The translations under genes and the position numbers were made by a program. Shown here piece after piece: positions 11,964 to 12,476 of a DNA stretch of 12,476 nt. The number at the start of each line of letters is the position of its first letter. Within the stretch, counting starts at the first letter, position 1. The notes beneath the pieces are model-generated. The model saw only the letters and a program-made list of their open reading frames with translations, did no database searches and was not told the origin of the DNA. The DNA comes from a bacterium. GTDB taxonomy: Bacteria > Patescibacteriota > CPR2 > UBA1875 > JAJYID01. The stretch is taken from the NCBI GenBank assembly GCA_021791015.1, contig JAJYFH010000011.1, forward strand, positions 1 through 12,476, read 5' to 3'.

Positions 11964-12476
11964 TTAAGTATTGATTAGTAACGTGAAAAATATGAACGAA
12001 ACGAGTGAGTATCCCACTGCTCCTAGGACTTCTCCCCAAGTGTGCTCCTTGGTGTAGACTCTAGCCCAGGCGATTGGTATGGCGAGCAGGAGAAGATATG
12101 CAAATTCTCTGCCCAGGAAAAAAGAAAGTGACAGGACGGATGAGAAAAATATGAAAATATGTCCGCTGACTTTATATCTCCACGAAGTTATGGCAACGAA
12201 GCCAAGTGCCATCAAATAAAATATGATAAGCATTTTTATTAGTTCGTGGTTTATGCCAAGATACTTAATTATTAGCAGCGAGCCGGTGCTTGAGATTAGG
12301 GCAAACGCAAAAGGGATTGTCCTTTCCCTTCTTTCCTTGATATGAAAGTTTCCGATTTTTTCCTTTTTTAAAAGATAGAATGTAAATACTGCCGGCAGGA
12401 AAATCGAGAAAAAGAAAACGATAAATAGTGATTTTAAAAAGATCTCGGCCGTAGGGCTTAGCGCATATAATGCATA
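11964..12476 (-). CDS. PAP2-type integral membrane phosphatase (partial, 5' end beyond window)
   Basis: The last 170 residues of a membrane protein whose frame stays open to the right edge. Six hydrophobic segments can be seen. PAP2-like motifs are recognisable but altered: KERRERTIPF before the second helix (C1-like), WRYKVSGHIF (C2-like, usually PSGH) and ARVYTKEHTWGEV (C3-like, usually SRxxxxxHxxxD, with the final acid as E). PAP2 enzymes remove phosphate from lipid phosphates; coupling to alr and the envelope setting would fit undecaprenyl-pyrophosphate recycling, which is inference. The ATG at 12231-12233 is internal, since strong homology-like sequence continues upstream of it. The TAA (11964-11966) is 2 nt before alr. 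Confidence 0.68.
   Translation of the reverse strand, partial: YALYALSPTAEIFLKSLFIVFFFSIFLPAVFTFYLLKKEKIGNFHIKERRERTIPFAFALISSTGSLLIIKYLGINHELIKMLIIFYLMALGFVAITSWRYKVSGHIFIFFSSVLSLSFFLGREFAYLLLLAIPIAWARVYTKEHTWGEVLGAVGYSLVSFIFFTLLINT

Noticed and set aside
11962..12039. Longer alr start, 26 codons upstream
   Set aside because: The extension overlaps the PAP2-like coding sequence in another frame, is not family-like, and MAKEKTNNCWVEIDL begins as alanine racemases do.
1..12476. CRISPR array or defence island
   Set aside because: No regularly spaced repeats and no cas, restriction-modification or toxin-antitoxin gene recognised; the HD and GIY-YIG proteins alone do not support such a call.

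Overview
The window looks like a chromosomal segment of a small-genome, moderately AT-rich bacterium, most probably a member of the Candidate Phyla Radiation (Patescibacteria). The main reasons are a single-pass membrane protein (5097-5570) whose pattern I recognise as recurrent in that group, the EACEY variant of MurC, very compact genes, and several promoters placed so close to start codons that the mRNAs would be leaderless. No marker for a finer placement is present. All 14 stop codons seen are TAA (11) or TAG (3); none is TGA.

Left part (1-5000), all on the minus strand: the first codons of an unidentified small protein, thioredoxin reductase (trxB), a tightly coupled pair of genes of unknown function (211 aa and about 142 aa) preceded by two tiny coupled ORFs, a CAP/SCP-domain membrane protein, a 349-bp non-coding stretch with two inverted perfect DnaA boxes, and murC for peptidoglycan precursor synthesis. 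A third perfect DnaA box lies at 109-117.

Middle part (5000-9250), mixed strands and more accessory in character: a conserved membrane protein with its own promoter, ribosome binding site and terminator; a class II aldolase/adducin-like protein; a 5'-truncated UvrA-type ATPase whose remaining sequence begins at the aldolase start codon, marking a recombination junction; a single-domain asparaginase with a strong leaderless promoter; and a serine recombinase whose start codon lies in a hairpin.

Right part (9245-12476), all minus strand: a probable transcription unit GIY-YIG nuclease, tRNA-Gln(UUG), HD phosphohydrolase, driven by a good extended -10 promoter at 10652-10680; a 61-bp REP-like palindrome; then alanine racemase (alr) translationally coupled to an upstream PAP2-type membrane phosphatase that runs off the window. 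murC, alr, the PAP2-like protein (perhaps undecaprenyl-phosphate recycling) and the CAP protein fit a cell-envelope theme. The 5611-9248 block resembles a patch of gained and rearranged genes around a recombinase.

No defence system, CRISPR array or complete mobile element is visible. The most interesting items are the uvrA/aldolase junction, the unknown gene pair with a possible AUA start and chained stop/start overlaps, the repeated leaderless promoter layout, the DnaA boxes, and divergent active-site residues in alanine racemase and thioredoxin reductase.
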